Source of the DNA: Lingula anatina
Taxonomy: Eukaryota; Brachiopoda; Lingulata; Lingulida; Lingulidae
Direction: 5' to 3'
NCBI RefSeq assembly: GCF_001039355.2
Contig: NW_019775791.1
Span: forward strand, 546,038 to 608,037
DNA: 62,000 nucleotides
In this document: positions 23,601 through 33,979 of the stretch, one piece after another
Numbering within the stretch: position 1 is the stretch's first letter
How the letters are laid out: every line of letters starts with the position of its first letter
Program-made: the position numbers and the translations under genes
The notes under the pieces: generated by a model
What the model was told of the DNA's origin: nothing
Database searches by the model: none
Seen by the model: only the letters and a program-made list of their open reading frames with translations

Positions 23601-26600
23601 TTTTGAAACTATCACACCTTCATAAGCGTGCCATACGTCATTTTTGATTATTTCCTGGTGCAGAATGCATTTTCGGTTTCATAAAATGTAATCAGAAACT
23701 TTTATAAGCCTCCAAATAAATATAGGATTCAGTCGCCACATGGGCCTGCAGTTTACATGTACAATTAGTAATCGAATTAGTACAAAACTGCTTTTGTCCG
23801 ATCTATAAAACAAGTGTCAGCAAACAAAATGGCTGAATTAAAGCAAAAGAATACATATTTGACCGCATGAGGAAAATTATTAGCCATTATTGTGATCAAA
23901 ACCAAGTGTTGGTTGCATGCCGCTTTTTTAATAATTTGGTGTAATTTATAATCTTTGAACTGTGGGACCCTCATTCGCTTGTATTGGGTAAAATGGTACT
24001 ATTCTGGGGGCTCAAAAGTAATTTTCCGGTGCTAATTTGGTGACAGAAGATAATAAAAAGGTAGTATAAGGTTGTAAAATAAATTCCAAGATGAGTTTCG
24101 TTGAGTCTGTTACAAAAATGTGGAACCCGAACCACATGCTCAGATATATCATCTAGATTTAACTTAAGTGACCATCCACTAAAAGATACTGGATAATTTA
24201 AAGGTAAGCAATAAATATATATGCATAGTGGTGTTATATTATTCATCTTTTACTGGTCCATGTAAACCAAAAAGCCACACGTAAATTTATGTCCCAGTCG
24301 CTGGGGCTTGCATTTGCATGTTAAATATAGTCCAGAAGATTTGAAGGGTGAAAAATTCGTCGTCTTATAATACTATGAAACTTGGTTAGTTGTGTTGATG
24401 CGTAAATGCCCGTGAAAGACAAGCAAATGGACTTTGCTTTGAAATAGCTCCAGATCTTGCAAAACCATCAAGCAGCACAGCAAAAAGAAACGTGCATGAT
24501 CAGCTCTGGTAGGCCAATAAGACAACAGCCAGTAAGAATTGAGGTTTTGTCAGTGTCCTATGAGAAACAGCCAAACAATATATTAAAATCCAGTTTTCAG
24601 AGAAACATCAATGCATGAGAACATGTCACATCAGAGGAAGAAGGAATCTGCAAAACCAACTAGAAAGCAGCAGCTGCCCAGGTAGGCAAGAGGGATGAAG
24701 CAAAATAGTCGAGGAAGCAGCCTCTTTTCCTAGTTGACAGTGCCAGTGATCATTCCTAGCATGATTTGGCCATCTCACTACCAATAGAAATCTATAAGGC
24801 GACTACATAGTTCTCATTGTTTCCAATGGACGAACAAGCACAAAACATCTACAGTATATGACAACTACAGGAAAATTCATCTTGGAATCATCTTAAAACA
24901 CCTTATGCCTCTTTAGTTGTCCTCTGTCACCAGAATAACACCAGAAATTAATTATGTACCTCCAAAATAGTAACAATCGATGTATTACGATCATATGAAA
25001 GTCCAACAGCTCAAAAAAGGTCAATTATGCCATAATTTTAGAATAGCGACAGGCTCCTGAATATGAACAACAGAATAGCAAACAGTATTCACCATAAAGT
25101 CGAATCAGCCATGCTGGTCTCTTGCACTTAAACTATGTCTGGCAAAACCATTTTAAAACTGTTATATAACATATTTTTGCACAAATTTGACTTCAAGATG
25201 TATACAAGCGAAGGTGAAGACGTAAGCTTGGAGCCTTGTAATATTTTCTTTTTGTATTATATCTCAGAAGGGATAAGACACATGACTTCTACAACCCAAA
25301 AGATAAGAAACGACGTATAACATGCTAGTGTAAGAGCAATAGCTTCAAATTGATGAGTTATGCCCTACCCGTATTTCAAAATTGTGGTTGGCGGCCATCT
25401 TAGATTTGAGGATCAAAATGGCTACCAATTGTCTCCAAAGCACCAAGTATGTGTTCTTTACCTTTAATTAAGCCATTTTGGTCTCTTACACTTGTTTCAG
25501 GCTCTTAAGGATTTTATAAAACATTTTGTACTAATTAGACTACATGGCACATGTAAGTCTATTTGACAACTTAAGCCTACATGCATATTGATTTTGGAGG
25601 CTACAGTAGTTTGTACTCACATTTTATGAAACAGATAATGTATTCTGCACTCATTTCCAAAATGTAATACATATAGTTTCAAAATAGCAAATTATGCCCA
25701 ATTTAAAAATGGTTTTTGGCGGCCATCTTGGAATTGAGGGATAAAACGGCCACCAATGCCCTTCATAATGGTAAAATGTGTGTGTTTTTTTTTTTTGCTC
25801 ATAATATAGTCCAATAGCGATGGTATATAACAAAAAATTGCATTGAGATATATTTGAATATATCAATATCAATATCCATGGTTTTGCAGTGTTTACACAT
25901 ATCTGGGTAGGCACATAAAACACCCTCTTTGTCCCTTCAAATCACCTACTATCACCAAAACAATATCAAAAATGACTTTTGCACCCCCAAAATAGTACAA
26001 ATCGATATATATATCAAGCATATATGGACCAAACGCTTCAAAATTCAACATAAAATAGCAAAATGTCCACTTTCAAAATGGCGGGTGGCGGCCATCTTGG
26101 ATTTGAGGCACAAAATGGCCACCAATTGCTTCCAAATGATCAAAAATGGGTTCCTTGTCCCTAATTTAGTCAGGTTTGATAATCTATACATGTTTCTAGG
26201 CCAACAATTAATGGGAATATGAAATATTACATATTTTGGCACCTAATTTGCATAATTTATGCTAATTTATGCATCGATAGAGCGTGTCTCTTTGGATAAA
26301 AAATTTTCTTTTGGCCCAAGGAACATTTATGCCAAGTTAGACATTTGTACTACAAAATGCAGCGTTTGGCCATTTTTTGGTCCTTAACAAGCCTACTATT
26401 ACTCAGCCTTGACATTTTAGCAAATTAAATAACATTTTGGCCCTACTTACAGAGTAAGGTAACTACAGCTGTGGAACCTGCTTCAGATTTCCGGAAGACA
26501 AAGTAAACTAAAAACTTCAACTACTAAAGCCCTTTCCACCTAGATTGGTCACCCGTACTCACAATGCTGATGTTCTAAACTCTCATTTCTTCAAATACTG

Positions 26601-29600
26601 GTAGGATTCTCATAAATTGGAAAAAAGACACCGACAAAAAATAACCACATCAATCTTTTTATAAAACTCACACAAACAATTTTCTTGTCTGAGGTGCCTG
26701 CCACAAAAAGGTGCTGTTTGTCCTCGTCTGGGTTAAACTTGACGCAGTACGGCACCTTCCGGCTGGTAAACCTGGACGTACACTGACCTGGAGTGGACAA
26801 TTAGAAAATTACAGGTTTATAATTCAGTTTCTAGCGAAAGTCAAATACAATTTCCTTGAATTAGTTGAATAAAATAATACTTAAGTTCTAAACAACATCT
26901 GTTTCATATGACTGGGTCCAATATTACAGCAATATTTTTATGAGATTCTCTGACATAACTTCAGGAGGTCTGGAAACCTTTAAGTAAGTTATCTCATCTC
27001 AAAAGTATAATACATTTATGAGAAAAGAAAAAATATTATCCAGGATCCAACACTATATATCTTCTAAGATAAACCACTGATTCCTTTCCCCCCTGTCCCC
27101 GTCTCACCAGTTTCTGTGTCCCATAGTTTACAATATCTGTCATAGCCAGCACTGAGGAAGTGTGTGCCATCATTGTTAAAACTTATATCTCTAACTGCTT
27201 GTTTATGTCCACTGTATGTTCTGATACATCTCCTCTCATTGTACACTTCCCAGATCTAAAACACAAAATACAAATATCATTATATTAGATTAAAAATAAA
27301 ATAAAATCTGGGCAAAGAATAGGAAAGACAGATGCTTAAGTCAGTGTGATGTTTGCTTTCTTCAAAAGTGAAAGAAACAAATCTGGTTAATCCTATATTG
27401 ACATAATGGGTAGACTGAATATGTGCTTTAAAGGTGCTTGGTCTAAAACCTCTGAAAAGATAAATGGTGTTTTCCATAATGCCAGAATAAGACTAGGATG
27501 TCTAACTTGATCAAAAACCACAGGGTAAAACAAGGGTAGAAGTATAAAAATGCCAGATATGTTATCTATTCAGGTTATTTCCCTAGCCATCAAAAGCAAA
27601 CAGCAAGTAAACACTACCCGCTTCCTGGTATCTTGTGAGTCACAAAGATCATAGTGTAGTTATCATGTTTTTTCATATCTCCCTGTGTTAGCTAATCAGA
27701 AAGTGTATCTTCCTGCTTGCACTTTAGCACAATTCCTCATTTATACCATCACATGTATATGGTCACAAGACCCCTTCCAGAGAAGTAACCCACATAGATC
27801 ATTTGATTCACTGGCTGTAACTGGTCCACAATGGTCACCCAGAACACAGGACATGGCACGGTGGGCATCTGGTTAACAGCAGGTAAGAACATGGCTTCCT
27901 ACACACTTTCCCACATGTTAATTTATTATCAAATCAGCTCATAATTACTGAGTCACACTTCTCTATACACGTGCTAATTCACTATCAAGCCTTTGGTCAT
28001 CATTTCATAGTTCATGGATAAAATTTTCATTTTAATATCTCAAGCGAATGAGACCTGACTTTCAAAATGTTTCATCAAGATTTTCATGTCTATGTGATAT
28101 CTGTTGTCTAGACTTGGTTAGTATACACTATGTATCAGCCTGAATCGTGATAGTGCTCTCCATATCTCTTGACTTCAGCATCACTGGTTGCCGTGTCAGC
28201 AAACTTTACCACCACCAATATGTCAAGTACCTCGACATCTCTGGTACCACTTACATCTCCAGATCCACTTCCACTACAACCACCTCTCCCTCCAGGTAAC
28301 TACTGAACACTGACCATTGCTTTGTAGATTGATTTTTTGACACACCTGAATTTCTTGACAAGAAACTTTTACATGCATATAGATGAGAATACTTGTGCCA
28401 ATCTAACCAATATCATTTCTTAAATTAGAGTTTATCATTGTTCTTTTTTATCCCAGTTCCAATGCCAACCAATATCTCAGCTCTGTGGTGTCATACGAAC
28501 TTGACAATTTCCTGGGAGAACCCAGCAGAGGGTAGTGCTGATGTTTTACATACTGAAATCCTGCTCCTACACAACAATTCTTACCTCTGGGAGACCAGAA
28601 CACTGATCTGTAAACACTGTTCTAATATCACTGTGAAGGGGCTTGAAGATAATAACAAATATACTATACAGGTATCTCTTTTAGCTTTTCCAATATATCA
28701 ATCACACAGTAATAACATAAATGATGGAAATTCATCTGTGTAGTCTTTTGATTATTTAATACACTTAAACTTTTAAGAGTGTAGAAATTTAAAAGTTTTA
28801 GCTTATAAAATAAGCAAAAACACAAAGATTTCTTCATTATTTCAAATTTGTCTTTTAAAATAAAGAAAGGCTTATAAATATCCTACTAAAAGAAGCTTGT
28901 ATTGATCTACCATAATACAATTTACTCTCATCTTTTTTCAAGCTTAGGGCACATACTGGCTCAGGAAGAAGCAATTACTCTGATTCGCTGGTTATTTCAC
29001 CTGGCACTACAACCACATCTACCAGTAAGATTAATTGTCTAGCAAGTCAATCAAACTAGCACTTTACAAAATATTCTGTTGAACTTTTGATTTTGATAAG
29101 TATATTGCATATACTAATATATATTTCCTGTATTTCAAATTTTCATTCAGTCAAAGAAAAATTCTGATTGTAAAACTAGTTTCAATAAAATGCACCAATA
29201 TTTCACTATTTTAGGCCAGCACTGCCCAGGTCAAGCAGACGACATTACAGTGTTACTGGCAATAAGTATAGGGGGCGCTGGTGGGGGTCTCCTTCTTATC
29301 ATCATCATCATACTTCTCATCCTACTTGGAACAAGAGGCAAGAAAGCAAAAACCCAAGAAACAACTACCTGCAAGATGACAGAAATTCAAACAAATGAGG
29401 GACACCTTTCTACAACAGTTAATGACAATGAACAGCAATCAAGAAACAGAAGAGAAAATATCAATCCTACAGGCACAAGTCAAGAAGAACCGGCCCAATA
29501 TATGAGTATAAATGTTTATGATGAAGCTGAAGAGAGAAATAAGCCAGGTCACTCTAACAAAAAACATGTGCCAACAAGTCCAAAGCAAATGGATGGTAGC

Positions 29601-31382
29601 CATTACATGAATGTGAATGGGGGAGGGGAGGATGTCGCACCAAATAGTTGTCCTAAATATCTGCCTCCTTCAGCCAGCAGAAAAGGCTCTAAAAAGTTCA
29701 TGGACACTTATGAAATTCAAACCAACCCAACAACTACCTCTTCTAGCTGGAAAACAGGCTGGGCTGAACAAGTCTCCAGTTTAAGCAGCTTTCTAGGTGA
29801 AAAGAAAGCCAGCAGGAAGCAAGGTCATAACACTGATACTGAATATGTTAATGTTAATGAATATGCAAATATCAAGAGATAGACATTTGACTGGAAGGAA
29901 GAAACCAAAAATTTAAGATCAATAATCAACAGAATGCAAAATGTTATTCAGATTAACTGGGAATGGACAATAATATGTAAGCATATTTACCTTGATTTTA
30001 CAATCCATACTGCAGGATAATAATAAGTGAGCATATTTACCTTGATTTTACGATCCATACTGCAGGATAATAATAATAAGTGAGCATATTTACCTTGATT
30101 TTACAATCCATACTGTAGGATAATAATAATAAGTGAGCATATTTACCTTGATTTTACAATCCATACTGCAGGATAATAATAAGTGAGCATATTTGGGGAA
30201 CCAGCGAATGGCGGACACTCCCTTTGTATGCCCCGTCCAGGTGTGAATTTGTTTCTTCGGAATAAAACACTTCTCTGGCGGTTCTTCTGACTTCAGATTA
30301 ACTCCAACGTCTTTCGGTGGATGCAGGAAAGAACGACCTTGGTAATCATATGGATCTTTGACTGGAAAAAAAAGAATAAACCCCATATATAAGAGCAAAA
30401 CAGGGCACTGAATAAAGTGTATAGAAAAACAAGATACCAAATTAAGTTTCTAAAAATCAGCTTACTGTGTAATGTTGTCTTCTCATCTGCAATTTTCTCT
30501 TCCACTGTTTTCCCACGCTTGGCACGCTTTGCAAGGATTTCATCCAATGCTTCTTTCTCTTCCTAGAGAAGTAATATACATTTAAATAAAGTTGCTTTCT
30601 GAACTGAAACTGGTCATAGTGACTTTTTTAAACATTAACAGTAAAATGGCTGATGAAAACATCAAACTTTTCATAACATGTTCAACTCAAAAGCCAATAT
30701 ATATCATAACAGGGTCTTAAAAAGTAATATTATCATACAATTTATTGGACTGATCAGTGTAAAAAGTAAATTTTTAGAATCAATGTGTTTAGTTTAATCA
30801 TCTTCATCACTTACCTCTGATGGCTTCATCACAGTCTTCTCATCTTCGTATTTTGCCCAGGGACCTAAATAACCATCAATATCGGAAGGATCATTGTTCT
30901 TCTGTTTTTTCCTTTTATCTCCTGGCCTCTGTTTTGACACCTCAAATACTGTTGTTCCTAGAAGCAATTACATTTATGAAAAATCTATGCAAAAAATATC
31001 AATGATTATTATATTAGGATGTTACAGTATAAAACTCAATTAATTCAAAATAAAACACATACTATTACTAGTTAGCTCTAAATATGAAATCCCTTGAGTG
31101 CATGAACCTTTAGCATTATAAGTATTTAATTATTTATATCCCATCCTATCATCTATCAACTATATATATATCAAGAAGGGAGAACTGTCTTCAATGTTTA
31201 ATACATTTCAAAAGCTAAATCTTATCTAGAAGAGAAGATTTGACCAGATTTCCACTGTCTACCTTTATTTCCCTCAGCAGCGTCCACGTCTCCAACCAGT
31301 TTCTCTCCCTGCAGACTGCTCTCTACACTGGGGTCCATAGCATAACCTGGAGGAGGAAAGGGAACTAGGGATGGGATTATAC

Positions 31383-31433
<51 letters not shown>

Positions 31434-32778
31434 AGTCCTAGAGAGAGAGAGTGAGTGTGTGTGTGGTTTGTACAAGACCGATTATGTTAATATGTGTAAG
31501 CCATTAACATCTCCTTGCTAAAGTATTTTTTTACCTGATATCTACAGATTATTCAAGTCACATTGCTACCTTTTTAATGATAATTAAGTAGTTGCCAATT
31601 AAGAGATTAATCAATGGAGGAATGAACAATTTCCCATGTGAACTGAAAAGGATAATCTAAGTTGTTATTTCAGAGATTACAAAACACACTATACATTCAG
31701 GTAGCACAGTAATATACATACCGTAACTCTGAAAAGTTCTCCTCTGTGTCTCAAACTGGAAGTGGTTGATGTGTGCCTCCTCTGCGTACCCAGACAGCAT
31801 GTTCTTGGTGGCTCTCTGCTGCTGGGTTTTGAAGGGATTCACTGGTCCTACCTATACAAAGAGAACAACTTTTCAATAAAATATAACAAGCACAAAATAT
31901 CACAACATTCAGAAAATAATTTAGCGTTTCAAGTCTTATTGCTAATAACTAATAAAACTAATAAGAAATAGCACATAAAAAGGCAAGAACTCACTGATAA
32001 ATAACTTTCATTTTTTTTTGCGAATAAATGTAAAATACTAGTAGCTAAAACACAATACTTTGCAACATTAGGCTAATAATAATAATCATCATCATAATAA
32101 TTATAATAGTAAAAACAATGGCATATCACCTCTGGTGTAAAGAGTTCCTCATATCGGGGATTGTGTGTTATTTCTTTTGTAGTAGGATGGAGGTACTTGG
32201 GAAGGTGTTCATCTCCCTGTAAAACAAAGGCCAGGATATATTACACTACACTTTCAAAACAGTGTCTCTCTGCAACTTTGACAAAAATGCTATCTATTCT
32301 AGACAGTATCATAGAGTCTTAGGACTTATGACTTGGTGGTCTTACCTGAAGTACTGTTAGGTGGTCGGCTGCTTACATAAATCATAGAGAAAATCACATT
32401 CAATTCTGAATGCTTGATCATCAGAAATCTTAGCACAAACAATTCAACAACATTACCTCTTAAAGGTATTGCAAGTTTTCTTTTTATTGGGAGGATCGAT
32501 CAGATATAATATCTATGAGTTTGCAAAGATGCCTTCTCAAGTCAAATATTCACTTAATATTTAATTTTAACTCAAAGATACCAAACGTAGAGTTACAATA
32601 AAATCTGTGATCACACAGTACAGCTTACCTTTGGAGTAACTTGTGGTGCTGCATTTAGTGCTATTGTAGTGCAGCCTGCTTTCTTTTCTATGGGTTTCAA
32701 ATGTGCCTGAAATTCCTGAAGATCTACTTCTTCTTTTTCAGAATCACTTGATTCACCATAACTTTGTAAATTCAACAT
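17019..32778 (-). CDS. CDC40: Pre-mRNA-processing factor 17 (PRP17/CDC40), WD40 protein
   Basis: PRP17 is a spliceosomal protein needed for the second catalytic step of splicing. Minus-strand exons: 32778-32629, 32216-32130, 31851-31722, 31346-31263, 30957-30815, 30562-30466, 30361-30147, 27255-27108, 26787-26672, then 18666-18533 (or its duplicate 22694-22561), 18204-18128, 17774-17674, 17459-17416 and 17196-17019. They total 1,704 nt, 567 residues, close to the ~579 of the human protein, and every phase joins. Marker stretches: [75 protein letters not shown], and a C-terminal WD40 blade with [20 protein letters not shown]. Exons 8-10 occur twice in the assembly; using both would add 398 nt and break the frame, so one set is redundant. 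Human-like seven-bladed propeller expected. Confidence 0.95.
17613..17663. repeat. (AAT)n microsatellite
   Basis: About 17 tandem AAT trinucleotides next to the CDC40 exon at 17674-17774. Confidence 0.95.
18160..18360 (-). repeat. 97-bp tandem duplication across a CDC40 splice acceptor
   Basis: tacttgggtctgctatgtac begins at 18164 inside exon 18128-18204 and again at 18261, followed in both units by the acceptor and about 55 bp of intron. On the minus strand the extra copy lies upstream and offers a decoy acceptor plus about 43 bases of exon with no donor. Confidence 0.9.
20147..22281 (+). CDS. Nested single-pass receptor: signal peptide, FN3, TM, YxN tail (assembly copy A)
   Basis: A new gene model inside a CDC40 intron on the opposite strand. 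Exons: 20147-20198, 20496-20612, 20882-21096, 21342-21423, 21614-22281; 377 residues and all phases join. Residues 1-25 look like a signal peptide (hydrophobic GIWLTASSLVAVSA). A Ser/Thr/Pro stalk follows (about 26-55), then one fibronectin-III-like domain (about 56-145; NLTISWENP near the start, [14 protein letters not shown] at the G-strand) with several N-glycosylation sequons. The membrane span is about 168-193, followed by KK. The 180-residue tail carries YMSI, YMNV, YVNV and YANI; YxN sites bind the Grb2 SH2 domain when phosphorylated. No kinase or phosphatase domain is present. I know no named orthologue. A role as a tyrosine-phosphorylated adaptor receptor is inferred. Confidence 0.75.
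20600..20725 (+). repeat. 36-bp x4 array across the receptor exon-2 donor
   Basis: Each unit is 'gtaactactgaacac' plus 'tacaaccacctctccctccag', so the exon end and GTAAC donor recur at 20612, 20648, 20684 and 20720. Copy B (donor after 28295) has a single unit. Use of a later donor would retain an in-frame TGA, so the first donor must be used for a full protein. Confidence 0.92.
22421..22546. repeat. Palindromic fragment at a contig start
   Basis: This short stretch after the N has no counterpart in copy A. It contains inverted blocks: ccccgtatctcgaaa (about 22453) against 'tttcgagatacgg' (about 22518), and attccat against atggaat. It may be a truncated inverted-repeat transposon present on only one haplotype. 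Confidence 0.5.
22751..26398. mobile_element. 3,648-bp long-inverted-repeat transposon, TTA target duplication
   Basis: The ends are tagtaggcttgttaag and its complement cttaacaagcctacta, flanked by TTA at 22748-22750 and 26399-26401. The empty site in copy A (18719-18721) has a single TTA, so the insertion is directly visible. Strong inverted similarity covers about the outer 700-1,000 bp of each arm and continues weakly towards the centre, making a near-complete giant palindrome. Both arms carry repeated 'aagatggccgcc' blocks (about 23042, 23402 and 23560, and mirrored near 26090, 25720 and 25390). No transposase-sized frame is present, so it is non-autonomous. A 3-bp TTA duplication would suit PIF/Harbinger, but the termini are not classical. 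Confidence 0.9.
27831..29882 (+). CDS. Nested FN3-TM-YxN receptor (assembly copy B)
   Basis: Second assembled copy of the gene at 20147-22281. Exons 27831-27882, 28179-28295, 28457-28671, 28943-29024 and 29215-29882 have the same lengths (52, 117, 215, 82 and 668 bp). Only a few amino acids differ: residue 18 Ala for Ser, one Pro for Ser at the end of exon 2, and four tail changes (His/Gln, Met/Lys, Ser/Gly, Lys/Glu). All tyrosine motifs are intact in both. The exon-2 donor is single here. It is probably the other allele, not a paralogue. It lies between CDC40 exons 7 and 8, transcribed in the opposite direction. Confidence 0.75.
29975..30200 (-). repeat. 50-53-bp x4 array across the CDC40 exon-7 donor
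   Basis: The last ~40 bases of exon 7 (encoding [13 protein letters not shown]) with the GTAAAT donor recur in tandem. Donors follow exon ends at 30147, 30094, 30041 and 29991 on the minus strand. Only the first joins in frame to exon 8 as [12 protein letters not shown]. Copy A ends inside the same array at the N. Confidence 0.92.
31384..31465. repeat. (GT)n and GA microsatellite
   Basis: Interrupted GT run followed by a GAGAGA tract, upstream of the CDC40 exon 31263-31346 on the minus strand. Confidence 0.9.
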
Positions 32779-33979
32779 CGTACAACGACGTTCGAATAAC
32801 ACACTTCCAATGTGTATCAACCTTATAGTAACTAACGTACGTGCAAACATGACATACATTTTGATATAATGTCTCTGTCAATCTTAATTATCTAATTTCA
32901 ATACATAAGTGTATTAATTTGGATATTTTATAAGATATTTTATATCAAAAGGCATTTTAATGTAAATATTTCTGTTTTAACTTCAATTTTTATTTTCTAT
33001 CCGAGCTAATTTTACCTGCGTTACTATTTATCAGGTTAAGGAGAAGCCTCGAGAATTGACGAGACTGAAAAATGATTTTACTTCCGTAAGAAAATATTTG
33101 ACTCATTTACTGTAATTGTACACCAAATCATGTAGATTTACCATTTGTGCGTTTAAAGGTAAGTATATTGATGTATTCCGAATGATAAACAGCCGTGTAA
33201 GTAGTTGCTTATTTGTGCACAATTCCTGTGTAAATCAAAACGTAGACGGTCCAATGACAGTAACATCGACGAGGGTCGTGCACTCATGCAGACGGGATAA
33301 TCCTAAAATCACTATCACTCCAGGAAATCTAGGGAAGCAAGAGAAATGTAGTTGTAAAGCCAAAACGCTGAAAGTGTACCTCAAGATATTTATATCAGTT
33401 CATCTTAAATAAGAGTTATTGGAGAGTAGTGAAATTTAAGTAATTTGAAGTTACTTCCTTGGACCTGTCCCAACTCCGACCTCGCCCATCTCTGGCTCCA
33501 GAGGCGAGAGCCTTGGGCAAAACCACAAATCCACACTCTTATATCATACCTCCTACAACCCTTGCACATTGATATTTGTTTGAAAACAATCTTTTTGTCT
33601 GGATATGGGATTTTAAATCTATTTTTGTGTTATCAGTTCTATAAATAAATGTGATAGTAAAATGCCACAAATGGATAGTTTCTACAAGCAGTCATGTATT
33701 AGGACACCTCACACCTCTTAATGCCTGAAGGCTTTATTGCTGTTTAAAACCAGGTTTAAAATTTCTCACTTTAATTTCAATGTTGGCAACTAATTAATAA
33801 ATAGTCAGTTTTCAGGCCCAAAATGTTTCCATTCTTAAGATATCCTCAATTCGAGCTTACTTTTGAAATGTAAATGTACTTACACAACTAGCATTTCAGA
33901 TGAATATTAATTTGAAATCCCATGTTGAAATGTACATTTTACTGAACATTGAATATTCAGCATCAAGTAAGCAAGCAGC
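32779..33979. promoter_or_regulatory. Head-to-head intergenic region between CDC40 and WASF
   Basis: The CDC40 start codon (minus) and the WASF start codon (plus) face away from each other across 1.2 kb. The region must hold both promoters and probably a non-coding first exon of WASF, since an acceptor-like attcag lies near 33960. No TATA box or named factor site stood out. Short open frames here have no support. Confidence 0.55.

Larger units (their letters stand above)
22546..30018 (-). other. Assembly copy B of CDC40 exons 8-10 with the nested receptor gene
   Basis: Counterpart of 18518-22419. Exons 22561-22694, 26672-26787 and 27108-27255 have lengths identical to copy A (134, 116 and 148 bp). 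Differences from copy A are scattered substitutions, a 3,648-bp transposon, loss of three 36-bp units and an extra ~35-bp foldback insertion near 28767. This level is expected between two alleles of a highly polymorphic species. Confidence 0.85.

Noticed and set aside
20147-29882. Two receptor paralogues from a gene duplication
   Set aside because: The duplicated block also copies partial CDC40 exons out of frame and borders an N, so alleles or haplotypes explain it better.
33116-33412. 98-codon plus-strand frame upstream of WASF
   Set aside because: It has no homology or splice support; the position suits a promoter or untranslated exon.
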